A program made the translations under genes and the position numbers. From NCBI GenBank assembly GCA_014727975.1, contig WJMK01000032.1:1-53851 (forward strand): a stretch of DNA of 53,851 bases, given 5' to 3'. Below the pieces are notes generated by a model that saw only the letters and a list, made by a program, of their open reading frames with translations, was not told the origin of the DNA and searched no databases. Below, piece by piece: positions 43,879 to 53,851 of the stretch (its first letter is position 1; each line of letters begins with the position of its first letter). The stretch is from Microcaldota archaeon (GTDB lineage: Archaea; Micrarchaeota; Micrarchaeia; Anstonellales; Bilamarchaeaceae).

Positions 43879-46356
43879 TCATACTGTATCTACGTCATCC
43901 TGCCTTGTGGACTCAAAATAATCCGCGCTTGTGGCGTACATCGGGTCCTTGCAGTCTCCTCCGTAAACAAACTGGACTATCTCGTCCCTTCCGTTCCTTA
44001 CCTCTCCTTTCTCTTCAACAACCAGGTCCTGGAGTGCGTGGATAAGCCTCCTCTGCATGTAGCCTGAGCGGGCTGTGCGGATAGCTGTGTTGACCAGTGA
44101 TTCCCTTCCTCCCATGGAAGCAAGGAAGAACTCGTCAGGATGCAGGCCGTCCCTGAAAGAACTGAACACAAAGCCGCGCTCCCTTGCAGTGAGCTGGCCC
44201 CTCAGGTAAAACGGAAGCACCCTCTTATAGTAACCACGTGAGGGCCTCTTGCTCCGGATTGCCTGCTGCCCTACAAGGGCCCCCATCTGGATTGCATTGA
44301 GCAGGCTTCCCCTGGCTCCGATTGTGGCCATGATTATTGAGGGGTTTGTGATTCCAAAATCATTTTCAACTACCTTGCCCGCATCATTCCTTGCCTTGGA
44401 AGTTGCCATCATGATGTTGGACTCAAGTGTTTCCCTGAGGCTGAGGCCGGGTGAGCGCTCAAGCTTCCCGTTCTTGTACTGGAGGATTAAGTTCTCTATT
44501 TCCCTCTTAACTTTGTCTCCTACTTCATGCACTTTCTTCTCTGCCTTGTCGCTCAGGGTATAGCTTTGCATTGAAACGCTAAAGCCATGCCATGCAAGCG
44601 CCTCAAGGCTCATCTGGGTTACGTCATCTATGAACTTCCTTGTAAAGGCAGAGCCATGCTTGATGAATAGCTTTTCAAGGAGCTCCTTCTCAATTGCCCT
44701 GCTTTCGATTGCACCCTTCTTGAGCTTCCCCTTGCTGATTACAATTTCCTCCTTGAGCTTTGACTTGATTTTGATGCTGAAATCATCCGGGAGCAGCATG
44801 GAAAAGAGAAGCTTCCCTGTGTAGTTCTTCCCCTTGTCCGGCTTCGGGAGCTTGGTGATACCTGCTATGTAGAGGAGGTTTGCTGCCTGCTCCTTTGTGA
44901 AAATTGCGTCATCCCTAGTAAAGAAATATGTTGCCGAGACATGGTCCTCCTGCGGCTTCACGATTGCATGCCCGTGCCTAGGTGAGATTATCTGGTCTTC
45001 CACCTTCATGAGAAGGCGTGCTTCTGCCTGAGACTCAGGAGTCTGGAGGATGTGCAGGTTCATTTCATCTCCATCAAAGTCCGCGTTGTACGGAGGGGTT
45101 GTTGTTGGGTTGAGCCTGAATGTCTTCCCGGGGAGAACCCTCACTTCATGTGCCATCATTGAAACCCTGTGCAGCGAAGGCTGCCTGTTGAATATTGAAA
45201 CATCCCCATCCACAATCTGCCTCTCAATTGTAGAGCCGATTTTGAGGTCTTCTGCAAGCTCATTCCTTATCTCTTCAGTTATCTTGATTTTGCGCCCGTC
45301 CGGGCGGAGGATATAGATTGCGCGGGGATAACCATCGGCAAGCACATATTTCTTGCACTGGTCTATATTCCATTCTGTAACTGCTATGGGCACGGTAAGC
45401 TCCTTTGCAATTGCATATGGGACCCCGATCTCATCAAGGCGGAGCTTGGGATCCGGGGAAATAACTGTCCTCGCAGAGAAATTTACCCTCTTCCCAAGGA
45501 GGTTGTACCTGAACCTGCCTTCCTTTCCCTTCAGCCTCTGGGCAAGCGTCTTGAGGGGCCTGCCGCTCCTGTGCCTTGCGGGCGGAATGTTTGCTGTTTC
45601 GTTATTCAAGTATGTAGTAATATGATACTGAAGGAGTTCCCAGAGGTCTTCTATAATAAGCTGGGGGGCGCCTGCATTGATGTTTGCCTCAAGCTTCTGG
45701 TTGATACGTATGATGTCCACAAGCTTGTGGGTAAGGTCATCCTCGCTCCTTTCACCGGACTCAAGGGTAATTGAAGGCCTTACCTTTACAGAAGAAACCA
45801 GCAGCACAGAAAGGATTGCCCATTCCGGCCTTGCATATTCTGTGTTCCAGCCAATCTTCCTAAGCTCTTCATCAGGGACAGACGCAAGCCAGTCCTGAAC
45901 TTCTGTGGGAAGCATTGAGTTGCCATCCCTGAAGAAAGTGCTTGGCTTGAGGTATTTAATGTCTGGGAGGCCTCCTCCGCAGTGCGGGCATTTTCCCTTA
46001 GGGGGCTTTTCTGATGGGCCTTCGATGGTTGCGCGGTGGCAGTGGGGGCAGCTTGCCCGCATCACTTCATACATGGATTTTGCAAATTCTACGTGTATTA
46101 CCGGGCGGACCAAATCGATATGCCCAAAGTGGCCAGGGCAGTCTTTTACATTCCCTCCGCAGGTCTTGCACCTCAGCCCCGGGTCAACAACCCCCAGCCT
46201 GGAATCCACAAGCCCTCCATCAATCGGGTACCCGTCATCATCGTAGGTATCCGGGATTACGACCCTTGCAGCCGAAAGCTCCCTCACCATTTCAGGCGAG
46301 AAGAGTGAGAAGCGAATCCTGTCGATTATTTTTTCTATATCCATCATAATAGCCAC
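43879..46356 (-). CDS. rpoA1: DNA-directed RNA polymerase subunit A'
   Basis: [13 protein letters not shown] catalytic loop; GHFGHIDL zinc region. Confidence 0.98.
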   Translation of the reverse strand: MAIMMDIEKIIDRIRFSLFSPEMVRELSAARVVIPDTYDDDGYPIDGGLVDSRLGVVDPGLRCKTCGGNVKDCPGHFGHIDLVRPVIHVEFAKSMYEVMRASCPHCHRATIEGPSEKPPKGKCPHCGGGLPDIKYLKPSTFFRDGNSMLPTEVQDWLASVPDEELRKIGWNTEYARPEWAILSVLLVSSVKVRPSITLESGERSEDDLTHKLVDIIRINQKLEANINAGAPQLIIEDLWELLQYHITTYLNNETANIPPARHRSGRPLKTLAQRLKGKEGRFRYNLLGKRVNFSARTVISPDPKLRLDEIGVPYAIAKELTVPIAVTEWNIDQCKKYVLADGYPRAIYILRPDGRKIKITEEIRNELAEDLKIGSTIERQIVDGDVSIFNRQPSLHRVSMMAHEVRVLPGKTFRLNPTTTPPYNADFDGDEMNLHILQTPESQAEARLLMKVEDQIISPRHGHAIVKPQEDHVSATYFFTRDDAIFTKEQAANLLYIAGITKLPKPDKGKNYTGKLLFSMLLPDDFSIKIKSKLKEEIVISKGKLKKGAIESRAIEKELLEKLFIKHGSAFTRKFIDDVTQMSLEALAWHGFSVSMQSYTLSDKAEKKVHEVGDKVKREIENLILQYKNGKLERSPGLSLRETLESNIMMATSKARNDAGKVVENDFGITNPSIIMATIGARGSLLNAIQMGALVGQQAIRSKRPSRGYYKRVLPFYLRGQLTARERGFVFSSFRDGLHPDEFFLASMGGRESLVNTAIRTARSGYMQRRLIHALQDLVVEEKGEVRNGRDEIVQFVYGGDCKDPMYATSADYFESTRQDDVDTV

Positions 46357-46357
46357 C

Positions 46358-48274
46358 TCATGCCTTATCCTTCAGGATAATGCGCGGGAAGATAAACATC
46401 GAGCGTATTTCCCCGAGCAAAAGCTTGAATGCATAGCTCATCTCGATTGGAGAGATGTCTTCGCTCCCGCAGAGCGGGCATACTTCCTTGTTCTTCACAA
46501 AATCATGGTAGGCAAACATGCCGCATTTATTGCAGACCAGCTGGATGGTTTTGTCGCTTTCCTCAAGCAGCCTTTCCCTGATTACCATGCTTGCACCGTA
46601 CCCAATAAGGCAGTCACGCTCCATCTCCCCGAACCTGAGGCCGCCTTCCCTTGCCCTTCCTTCAGTTGGCTGCAGGGTGAGCAGCTGGACCGGTCCCCTG
46701 CTCCTGACATGCATCTTGTTGGAAACGAGGTGGTGGAGCCTCTGGTAATACACCGGGCCGATAAAGAGCTTCACTTTCATTTTCTGGCCGCTAATTCCAT
46801 CATAAAGCCATTCTTCCCCGTGCTCATCAAAGCCGTTCTCCTTTAGCACTTTCTCATAATCCTGCTCAGTATTTCCGCTGAATGCGGTCCCGTCCATGAG
46901 CATGCCGCCAAGCGCGGATGCCTTCCCGCCCAGGGTTTCAAGAAGGTGTCCTGCAGTCATCCTTGAGGGGATTGCATGCGGGTTGAGTATAAGGTCGGGG
47001 ACGATTCCATCCTGGGTAAATGGCATATCCTCCTGCTTCAGGAGGAGCCCGATTACTCCCTTCTGCCCATGCCTTGAAGCAAACTTGTCTCCTACTTCAG
47101 GGACCTTGGGAGAGCGGACTTTAATTTTAACGAGCCTGTTTCCGCTTGGAGCTTCAGTGACCATTACTGAGTCAATGCAGCCCCTTTCCCCTGATTTAAG
47201 GGAAAGGGAACTCTCACGCTTCTTTTCCTCAACTACTCCAAACACAGAGATTTCCTCTAGGAACCTGGGGGGAGAGGTCTTGCCCACAAGGACATCCTTT
47301 CCGGTTACCTGGCTTTCCGGGAAAACAATCCCGTCTTCATCCAGGTATTTGTAAGCTTCTTCGCCCCTGTATCCAACTACATCGGGGGTTGGGACTTCAA
47401 TCTTGTCTTTCTGCCCCCCTGGGTAGAGGCGCTCTTCTGTTTCATAGGTCTTGAGCATCATTGCGCGCCCAAGGCCGCGGTCTATTGAATTGCGGTTTAC
47501 AACTGTGCCGTCACCCATGTTGTAGCCCTTGTATGCGGTGATTGCGACAACAAAGTTCTGCCCTGCTGCCTTGTTTTCCATATTAAGGGATTTGTAAAGG
47601 TCAGTGGACACAAGAGGCTTCTGCGGGTAATACATTATGTACGCGCGGGTATCAAACCTGTGGTTGAAGTTCACTGCATACAGCCCAAGGGACTGCTTGG
47701 CCATTGAGCAGGCCATCGTAATCCTTGGCGCAGAGTTGTGCTCAGGGTATGGGAGCACTGAAGAAGTTACTCCGAAAATAGTAGAGGAAAGCACTTCAAA
47801 ATGAGTATGCTCAGGGGTGATCTCCTCTTCGGTAAGTGCAATGAGCGCATTCTCTTCCTCTTCCGCATCAAGGTATTCGATTACTCCCATCTTCACAAGG
47901 TGCTCCCAGGAAAGCGCGCCTGATCGCACCCTGTTGAGGACTTCCGGGGTAAGCCTAGACTTCCCTTCTTCCACAACCACATATGGCTTGCGCACCCTCC
48001 CCCCATCTGTGCTGATGAAGACTTCGTTTGTGCGGTCATTAAAGAACACATTCACTTCATAATTGAGCTCGTTCATGCGCCTCTTTTCCCTGAGGCGGGC
48101 TGCGAGGGCTGCGCCATCCGGGTGGAAACCCTGGAGGTTCCCGTTTACATAAACAGCACTGTTTATTTTTTCTGTGCTTTTCTTTTTTGCAGATTTTTTC
48201 GTGCTCTTTTTGATGGCTGTTTTTGATTCCTTTTTTGAAGCCTTTTTCTTGGTGGCGGTTTTTTTCTTGGCCAT
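46358..48274 (-). CDS. rpoB1: DNA-directed RNA polymerase subunit B' with Lys-rich N-terminal extension
   Basis: GDKFASRHGQKGVIGLL; GLRFGEMERDCLIGYGA; CNKCGMFA...CPLCGS; N-terminus MAKKKTATKKKASKKESKTAIKKSTKKSAKKKS. Confidence 0.97.
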   Translation of the reverse strand: MAKKKTATKKKASKKESKTAIKKSTKKSAKKKSTEKINSAVYVNGNLQGFHPDGAALAARLREKRRMNELNYEVNVFFNDRTNEVFISTDGGRVRKPYVVVEEGKSRLTPEVLNRVRSGALSWEHLVKMGVIEYLDAEEEENALIALTEEEITPEHTHFEVLSSTIFGVTSSVLPYPEHNSAPRITMACSMAKQSLGLYAVNFNHRFDTRAYIMYYPQKPLVSTDLYKSLNMENKAAGQNFVVAITAYKGYNMGDGTVVNRNSIDRGLGRAMMLKTYETEERLYPGGQKDKIEVPTPDVVGYRGEEAYKYLDEDGIVFPESQVTGKDVLVGKTSPPRFLEEISVFGVVEEKKRESSLSLKSGERGCIDSVMVTEAPSGNRLVKIKVRSPKVPEVGDKFASRHGQKGVIGLLLKQEDMPFTQDGIVPDLILNPHAIPSRMTAGHLLETLGGKASALGGMLMDGTAFSGNTEQDYEKVLKENGFDEHGEEWLYDGISGQKMKVKLFIGPVYYQRLHHLVSNKMHVRSRGPVQLLTLQPTEGRAREGGLRFGEMERDCLIGYGASMVIRERLLEESDKTIQLVCNKCGMFAYHDFVKNKEVCPLCGSEDISPIEMSYAFKLLLGEIRSMFIFPRIILKDKA

Positions 48275-48279
48275 AAAAA

Positions 48280-49743
48280 TCACTTCCACTCCCTTTCAAG
48301 TCCGAACTTATTCACCAGCTCGATTACCTCCTCTTCCGGAGCGCCTTTTGTTACCTGTGCGAGTATTGCGAGGTTCTTTACAAGCGAACAGCTTGGCCCT
48401 TCAGGGGTTTCGCTCGGGCAGAGCTTTCCCCAGTGGGTCCCATGCAGGTCCCTTGCCTTGAAGTGCGGGTGCTTCTTGCTCAGTGGGGAAATCACCCTCC
48501 TGAGGTGGGACATCATTGCAAGGTTGCTTGTGCGGTCCAGGAGCTGGGAGACACCTGTCTGCCCTGCAATCCAGTTTCCTGTTGCCATTGCATAGCGTAT
48601 CCTGTCCACAAGGGTATCCTGGCGCACAAGGGTATGCACCTGGAGCTTCCTGCCCCTTGCATCTGCCCTGCTTGCCTGGTAGATTATATCTTTTGTAAGG
48701 AATTGGAATGCATACCTGAAAAGCTCGTCCATCAGGTTGCCTGCAAGCTTTACCCTCTTGTTTGCATAGTGGTCCTTGTCATCCGGCTTGAGCTTCTTGT
48801 TTGCAACCCTTATTGCCCTTTGGGCCATCCTGATAAGGTAGTATGACTTCTTTTTGCGGTCTTCCTTGGTTACTCCCAGGTGTGGGAGCAGGTATGTCTC
48901 GATGAGGTTGTCCAGCCTGGAGAGCCTGAATTCCTCGGGCTGCCCGGGCGAAATCCTCTTGCTCAGGGTCTGTACTGCTTCCTCCCTGGTCTTGCAGGAT
49001 TCATTTTCAAGGTTTACAAGTATGTCGTTCTGGATTATGCGGTCGCTGGAAAATGCATCAAGAATGTCTTTGTCTTTTTCCAGGCCAAGAATCCTGAGTA
49101 TCTGTATAAATGAAAGGTCAGGGGGAGTTGCAGGGAACTCCAGCTTCATCACCCCATCGTTTGTGCGGGTTACCACGCACCTTGCGCGGAACCCGTGCCT
49201 TGTGGAGAAGACCTTTGCAACGATTCCGCTGGTTTCCTCAGTAGTCATAATTTTGTTGGGGACAAGGTCCTCGATTCCCACAAGCACCCTTTCGCTTCCG
49301 TTTATGATGAAGTATCCTCCAGGGTCATCTGCGTCCTCCCCTGCCTCGATAAGCTCATCGGGCGTCATGTGGGAAAGGTAGCAAAGCTTTGACTTTACCA
49401 TTACCGGGATTTCCCCGATGAAAACATCAGAATAAGTCGGCCTTTCGATTCCATTGAAAAGCGGGATTATCTCAAGGAAAACAGGGGCGGCGTATGTAAT
49501 GTTGCGAAGCCTTGCTTCGGTTGGGGTAATCTGCCTGTATCCTCCCTTAACCTCATAAAATCTTGGGGGCTCTACCCGGATTTTCCCGAGCTTCAGCTCA
49601 AATCCTTCAACATTGGTCTCAATCTTCCCAACCCTGTCAACAACCTGCTGCATGCCTACTTCCACAAAGCGGTTGTAGGAATCCAGCTGCTGCTTCACAA
49701 GGCTATTCGTCTTAAAATATGAATCAAGAAGTGCGGTCCTCAT
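48280..49743 (-). CDS. rpoB2: DNA-directed RNA polymerase subunit B''
   Basis: GGYFIINGSERVLV; HWGKLCPSETPEGPSCSLVKNLA. Confidence 0.97.
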   Translation of the reverse strand: MRTALLDSYFKTNSLVKQQLDSYNRFVEVGMQQVVDRVGKIETNVEGFELKLGKIRVEPPRFYEVKGGYRQITPTEARLRNITYAAPVFLEIIPLFNGIERPTYSDVFIGEIPVMVKSKLCYLSHMTPDELIEAGEDADDPGGYFIINGSERVLVGIEDLVPNKIMTTEETSGIVAKVFSTRHGFRARCVVTRTNDGVMKLEFPATPPDLSFIQILRILGLEKDKDILDAFSSDRIIQNDILVNLENESCKTREEAVQTLSKRISPGQPEEFRLSRLDNLIETYLLPHLGVTKEDRKKKSYYLIRMAQRAIRVANKKLKPDDKDHYANKRVKLAGNLMDELFRYAFQFLTKDIIYQASRADARGRKLQVHTLVRQDTLVDRIRYAMATGNWIAGQTGVSQLLDRTSNLAMMSHLRRVISPLSKKHPHFKARDLHGTHWGKLCPSETPEGPSCSLVKNLAILAQVTKGAPEEEVIELVNKFGLEREWK

Positions 49744-49753
49744 GGCAAAACAC

Positions 49754-49999
49754 CTATTTGGCAACTACCAGGCGGTAGTATGGATTAGGCCCCGTGGGGT
49801 CTTCCCTTTTTATCTCGACGACATCTCCCGGATTTGCGCCAAGCGCTTTTGAAGCCGGGTCGTCTGCAAGCATTAGCGGGAGGTCCTTTTCAGAAATCCC
49901 GTATTTCTTAAGGAGCTTTTCTTTGTCCTTTTCCCCCAGTATCCTCATCTTGGGAACAAGATGGTGTTCCAAAACATCTATCTTCGTTTTTTTCTTCAA
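49754..49999 (-). CDS. rpoH: DNA-directed RNA polymerase subunit H
   Basis: TTG start after AGGTGG: (M)KKKTKIDVLEHHLVPKMRIL...KALGANPGDVVEIKREDPTGPNPYYRLVV. Confidence 0.94.
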   Translation of the reverse strand: MKKKTKIDVLEHHLVPKMRILGEKDKEKLLKKYGISEKDLPLMLADDPASKALGANPGDVVEIKREDPTGPNPYYRLVVAK

Positions 50000-50110
50000 G
50001 AGCCCACCTGGAAAACCAGCCCTATATGCTATATGGAGCACCCTGTGACGGAGAAGTCCGACGTTCGCGCAGAGATAAGGCTAGCAGTGCCTTCTTGTAT
50101 TAATAGGGAG

Positions 50111-50122
50111 TATTTATAAAGG
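50111..50122 (-). promoter_or_regulatory. TATA-like promoter of the rpo/str operon
   Basis: Minus strand CTTTATAAATACT upstream of rpoH; short hairpin AAGGC-N7-GCCTT (50077-50093) in the presumed leader. Confidence 0.5.
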
Positions 50123-50326
50123 TTCCGATAACTGGGAGAATTTCTGCGCTCTGCCCTTTGCAAAGAAAATTTAGGGAACTGTTACCTATACACAGTGAAG
50201 TGCATTTGGTAAAATTATTGCAGTAAAAACAGCATGGCCAGTTATATGGCTAAGGATATGCCTGAAAACTGCCAAAAGGAGGATACTACCTATAGTAGCT
50301 GGGATTGTTTTAGTAATATTATTACA

Positions 50327-50911
50327 CTAATATACGCTTCTCAGCGCCGTAAGAGTCCCGAATAATTCCTGCGGATTCCTTGCTTTTACTAAGAACCCGT
50401 GCTCGATTATTTTCACTACTGCTGCCTTTGCCTTTGCTGCTTCCCTTGCAAGGTCATGGCTCCCGCAGGGGAACGGGCCCACCGAGGGAAGGTGCTTTGC
50501 CTTTTCCATCAGATGCCCATCATGGAAATGCAATACTATATTTATTTCTGGATAGAATTTGTAGATATAATAATGCAGGAAGGACTCGGAGGAGGGGGTT
50601 TTCCCCTTTGATTTCAATGAGTATTCTTCCTCGCTCACATCGTACACAAATGAAACATCTTCCCCGGTGAGCTGAGTCATGGGCGCCCCTGCTGCCTTAA
50701 TGAGGAAACTGCCTGCCGCGCGCATGCTCATGTTCCCTTCATTGTTCCTGGGAGATAAGTAGTTCCTGAGTTTAGCGTCGATGGAGAGGTATTCCCCAAC
50801 CTGTGCATCCATGCCCTCAGGGGGGCCGGTGAGCGCGCACTCAAACTTCACTCCTTCGTATGGTTCTCCCACAGTGCAGAAATAGCAAAGAAACAATAAA
50901 AAAGTTTGCAA
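50327..50911 (-). CDS. Class II aldolase/adducin-family protein (start uncertain)
   Basis: RNNEGNMSMR...PSSESFLHYYIYKFYPEINIVLHFHDGHLM...IIEHGFLVKA metal-ligand histidines. Confidence 0.85.
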   Translation of the reverse strand: MQTFLLFLCYFCTVGEPYEGVKFECALTGPPEGMDAQVGEYLSIDAKLRNYLSPRNNEGNMSMRAAGSFLIKAAGAPMTQLTGEDVSFVYDVSEEEYSLKSKGKTPSSESFLHYYIYKFYPEINIVLHFHDGHLMEKAKHLPSVGPFPCGSHDLAREAAKAKAAVVKIIEHGFLVKARNPQELFGTLTALRSVY

Positions 50912-50929
50912 AATTTTTTAGCTGTGGAA

Positions 50930-51874
50930 CTACGGTTTTTTGCCCACGCCTTCTTCAGTAATGTAACCAGTAACCAAATCCGCAGGCGTAATGTCAAATG
51001 CATAATTCATTGCGCTGGAATCCCTGTTGTAAGCGCGCGCGCCCATGGGCTCAAGAACCTCACGCTCATCCCGCTTTTCAATTGGGATTTTTTCCCCTGT
51101 TTCCAGGGAAGGGTCCATCGTGGATGTGGGCGCTGCAACATAGAAAGGAATCCCGTGGTGCTTTGCAAGAACTGCAAGCGCATAAGTCCCGATTTTGTTC
51201 GCGAAATCCCCGTTTTTGCAAATCCGGTCTGCACCTACAACAACCAAATCCACTTCCTGCTTTTGCATGAGGAATCCTGCGCTTGAATCCGTAATTACCT
51301 TGTGCGGGATGTGCTCCTGGAGCAATTCCCAGCTGGTTAATGCTCCCTGGAAGCGCGGGCGGGTTTCATCTGCCCAAACAAACGGAGCTTTGCCTTTCTT
51401 GTGTGCCGTAATCAGCACCCCCAGTGCGGTTCCGTGCCTGCCTACTGCAAGCGGGCCTGTGTTGCAGTGCGTAAGTGCCCGCATATTCTCAGTAATTAGT
51501 TCTGCTCCGTGGCTGCAGAGATTAAAGCATTTTCCATAGATGGATTCTTCCCATTCCTTTGCAAGTTCTCCCGGGTCTTTTCCAGCATTTATCCCTTCAA
51601 GCATGAAAGAAACTGCATTGGAAAGGTCCACTGCTGTGGGCCTTGCGGCCAGTATCTCCTCTGCTGCACGCCCATAATCTTGGTCGCGCTGCTTTGCCTG
51701 GGCAAGCGCATAAGCTCCTGCGATTGAGATAGCTGGGGCGCCCCTTACAGCCATGTCCTTTATTGCGTGGATGGCTTCCCTGTAATCCCGGCATATTATA
51801 TAATCCTTAGAAAAGGGGAGCTTGCGCTGGTCAAGGAGCTTGAGCATTCCGTTCGAGAAGGAGAATACCTGCAT
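50930..51874 (-). CDS. mtnA: S-methyl-5-thioribose-1-phosphate isomerase-like protein
   Basis: AIKDMAVRGAPAISIAGAYALA, HCNTGPLAVGRHGTALGV, VGADRICKNGDFANKIGTYALAVLAKHHGIPFYVAAP. Confidence 0.92.
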   Translation of the reverse strand: MQVFSFSNGMLKLLDQRKLPFSKDYIICRDYREAIHAIKDMAVRGAPAISIAGAYALAQAKQRDQDYGRAAEEILAARPTAVDLSNAVSFMLEGINAGKDPGELAKEWEESIYGKCFNLCSHGAELITENMRALTHCNTGPLAVGRHGTALGVLITAHKKGKAPFVWADETRPRFQGALTSWELLQEHIPHKVITDSSAGFLMQKQEVDLVVVGADRICKNGDFANKIGTYALAVLAKHHGIPFYVAAPTSTMDPSLETGEKIPIEKRDEREVLEPMGARAYNRDSSAMNYAFDITPADLVTGYITEEGVGKKP

Positions 51875-51925
51875 GGATAGAAAGTACTCAGAAATGCTAA
51901 TAAGACTTATGAGGGAAATATTCCC

Positions 51926-52516
51926 ATGATTCTAATAGTGGATAACGGCTCACAGTATACGCACCTGATAAAAAGGAACATGCGGGACCTTGGTAAAACT
52001 GCAGAGATACTCCCGAACAAAGACAGCACGCTTCTGGAAGTTGCAGAAAAAAACCCTGAGGCAATTATCCTTAGCGGGGGGCCGTCTTCTGTTACTTCAG
52101 GGGAAAATTATGTGAGCGGGCAGATTGTAAACTGGATTTGGAAGGGGGACAAGAACTGGGCAAACACCCCTCTTCTCGGATTGTGCTGGGGGCACCAAGT
52201 AATTGCGCATACTTTGGGCGGAAAGGTAGGCAAAGGGAAGAGTGCAGAATATGGGCTGGGCAAAGTGTTTGTAGATGAAGAGGATTTGCTGTTTAAAGGC
52301 ATTCCAAAGGAATTCACTGCATGGGTTTCGCATTTTGATGAAGTTAAGGAGCTTCCTGGGGGCTTTTTGGCGCTTGCGCACTCAGAAACATGTGCAATCG
52401 AGGCAATGAGGCACAAAGAGAGGAAAATATTCGGGTGCCAGTTCCACCCTGAAGTCTGGCATACAGAGCACGGCGAAGAGATACTCAAAAATTTCTTATC
52501 ATCTATTGAAGTTTAA
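51926..52516 (+). CDS. guaAA: GMP synthase glutamine amidotransferase subunit A
   Basis: ILIVDNGSQYTHLI, GLCWGHQVIA, GCQFHPEVWHTEHGEEIL. Confidence 0.94.
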   Translation: MILIVDNGSQYTHLIKRNMRDLGKTAEILPNKDSTLLEVAEKNPEAIILSGGPSSVTSGENYVSGQIVNWIWKGDKNWANTPLLGLCWGHQVIAHTLGGKVGKGKSAEYGLGKVFVDEEDLLFKGIPKEFTAWVSHFDEVKELPGGFLALAHSETCAIEAMRHKERKIFGCQFHPEVWHTEHGEEILKNFLSSIEV

Positions 52517-53333
52517 AAGCGAAGCTGCCTTCAACCGGAAACCATTCCTCAGAAACAGCCAGGTCCCTGCAATATGCATCGTTTGCATTTTCCCCATCTG
52601 CATAGGTCCATGCAACATTCCCAAGGGAATGGTCCCTTTTGAGGACGAGCCAGTAACTGCCTGCGCCCATTTCCTTCCCTATTTCAAAGGAATGCCATTC
52701 TGGATTCTGCCCAACACCAGTTGCGGGCATTGATGATGTTGCAAGAGGCTCTCCCAGCCCCCCTGGCATTGCACCCTCTGCTGCACCATGTACCTCCAAG
52801 ATAACCAAGGTGCCTTTCTGTGTTGAGACCAGGGAGCGGAGCTGCAGGCCTGCCTCTTTTACCTGAATTGGGTTTTCAAGGGAAAACTTCTGCGCGCACC
52901 ACACGCCTTCCTCTACTGGGTGGTGCATACCCCCATTCTCAAAATCATAAAAACCCAATGGCTGCACAACAATAGCCATCTTTTTTTCTCCGGAAACCTG
53001 GTCATTGCTTGAATTGTAAACTGCTGTGGCAAAGGAATGGTTTCCCACCTCCCGGGCAAGCCATTCAAAATAAATTTGGTTTCCCCGGGGAGCTTCTCCT
53101 GTAAGGTTCCTCTCAAAAATTTTCTCATTGTTGTCAAAAACAAGCAGCTTGTTGCCCTCCTTGAATGAGCCCTCGCTCAGCTCCAAGAGAATTGCATAGC
53201 TTCCTGAAAAAGAGTGTTCTGTGCCCTCTATTGCAAGGGAATCCACCGAATATTTGTGGGGCTCTTCCTGCTGGGGGCAGCCGGGCACCATCAAGGCAAC
53301 TGCCATGATTAAGAGTAAACCTGCTTTCTCCAT
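52503..53333 (-). CDS. Predicted lipoprotein, hypothetical
   Basis: MEKAGLLLIMAVALMVPGCPQQ lipobox-like; beta-rich remainder. Confidence 0.75.
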   Translation of the reverse strand: MEKAGLLLIMAVALMVPGCPQQEEPHKYSVDSLAIEGTEHSFSGSYAILLELSEGSFKEGNKLLVFDNNEKIFERNLTGEAPRGNQIYFEWLAREVGNHSFATAVYNSSNDQVSGEKKMAIVVQPLGFYDFENGGMHHPVEEGVWCAQKFSLENPIQVKEAGLQLRSLVSTQKGTLVILEVHGAAEGAMPGGLGEPLATSSMPATGVGQNPEWHSFEIGKEMGAGSYWLVLKRDHSLGNVAWTYADGENANDAYCRDLAVSEEWFPVEGSFAFKLQ

Positions 53334-53363
53334 GCGGAAAAATCAGGAAGAAGAAATAAAAAA

Positions 53364-53851
53364 TCAGAGGTTGGGCAGCTCCAGGGTTACCTCGTTTCCG
53401 CTCTGAGAATAGATTACTGCTCCGCGTGTTGTGTATTCGGGGGGAAGGGTGATTCCGCTTACAAATGGGGGGATTGATGGTATCACTGGTGCTTCCATGG
53501 GATCGGATGCCTCCAGATCATCCTCATAAACAAGGTTGTATTCCATTCCCTGTGATGCTGAATCTGCTGTTGAGCGAAGCTGCAGATAATCTCCGTCCCT
53601 GAATGTCATGGAACCAAATGTTTCCTGGACCAGGCTGCTCTCATATTCCCCTGCAGGGCTGGAGATATATATCTCAAATTCCCCGGAAGCGGTTGGGTAA
53701 ATCTCATTATTCGTAACCCACACACTTCTCTCTATTCCATTGTGGAAATGGGGGATTTCCATGAGCCCTGAGCTGGTTTCCGAAAGTTCATATGCATAAT
53801 CATATCCATCGTTTGCCCTCAATATCAATATCCCTTTTGAAATGTCAAGGC
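53364..53851 (-). CDS. Partial CDS running off the window end; hypothetical beta-rich protein
   Basis: Frame open to the edge (LDISKGILILRANDGYD...TLELPNL*). Confidence 0.65.
   Translation of the reverse strand, partial: LDISKGILILRANDGYDYAYELSETSSGLMEIPHFHNGIERSVWVTNNEIYPTASGEFEIYISSPAGEYESSLVQETFGSMTFRDGDYLQLRSTADSASQGMEYNLVYEDDLEASDPMEAPVIPSIPPFVSGITLPPEYTTRGAVIYSQSGNEVTLELPNL

Noticed and set aside
50100-50326. AT-rich intergenic region between rpoH and the aldolase as an ncRNA gene
   Set aside because: Only short palindromes (GTAATATTATTAC) and a TATA box for rpoH visible; no strong extended structure or second copy.
1-53851. CRISPR array, rRNA genes, transposases or intact prophage
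   Set aside because: No regularly spaced repeats with unique spacers, no rRNA-like conserved segments, and no transposase or integrase motifs in the ORF track.

Overview
The 53.9-kb window is archaeal chromosome, most likely from a small-genome (DPANN-like) lineage. I infer this from gene content; it is not proven. The informational core comprises a str/rpo operon on the minus strand (rpoH-rpoB2-rpoB1-rpoA1-rpoA2-rpl30e-nusA-rps12-rps7-fusA), a detached tuf-rps10 pair, topoisomerase VI A/B, TyrRS, SerRS, NMD3-like and PNO1-like KH proteins, and three tRNAs (Thr-GGT, His-GTG, Glu-CTC). Accessory highlights: (1) a stand-alone, catalytic-domain-only [FeFe]-hydrogenase with all three H-cluster motifs; (2) a surface/envelope cluster with a 1897-aa signal-peptide/TM/zinc-ribbon protein translationally coupled to a lipoprotein carrying a lytic-transglycosylase (SLT-like) domain, next to a membrane-anchored PLD-family nuclease and a CGP-CTERM-like small protein; (3) two copies of a structured RNA element near tRNA genes with compensatory stem changes; (4) a run of nuclease genes behind palindromic operator-like sites; (5) a LonB-like AAA+ protein with no protease domain and a zinc ribbon; (6) a 42-bp duplication of the L30e translation start that creates a leader ORF and hairpin. 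No CRISPR array, rRNA or transposase was seen. All domain calls come from reading motifs; no database search was run.
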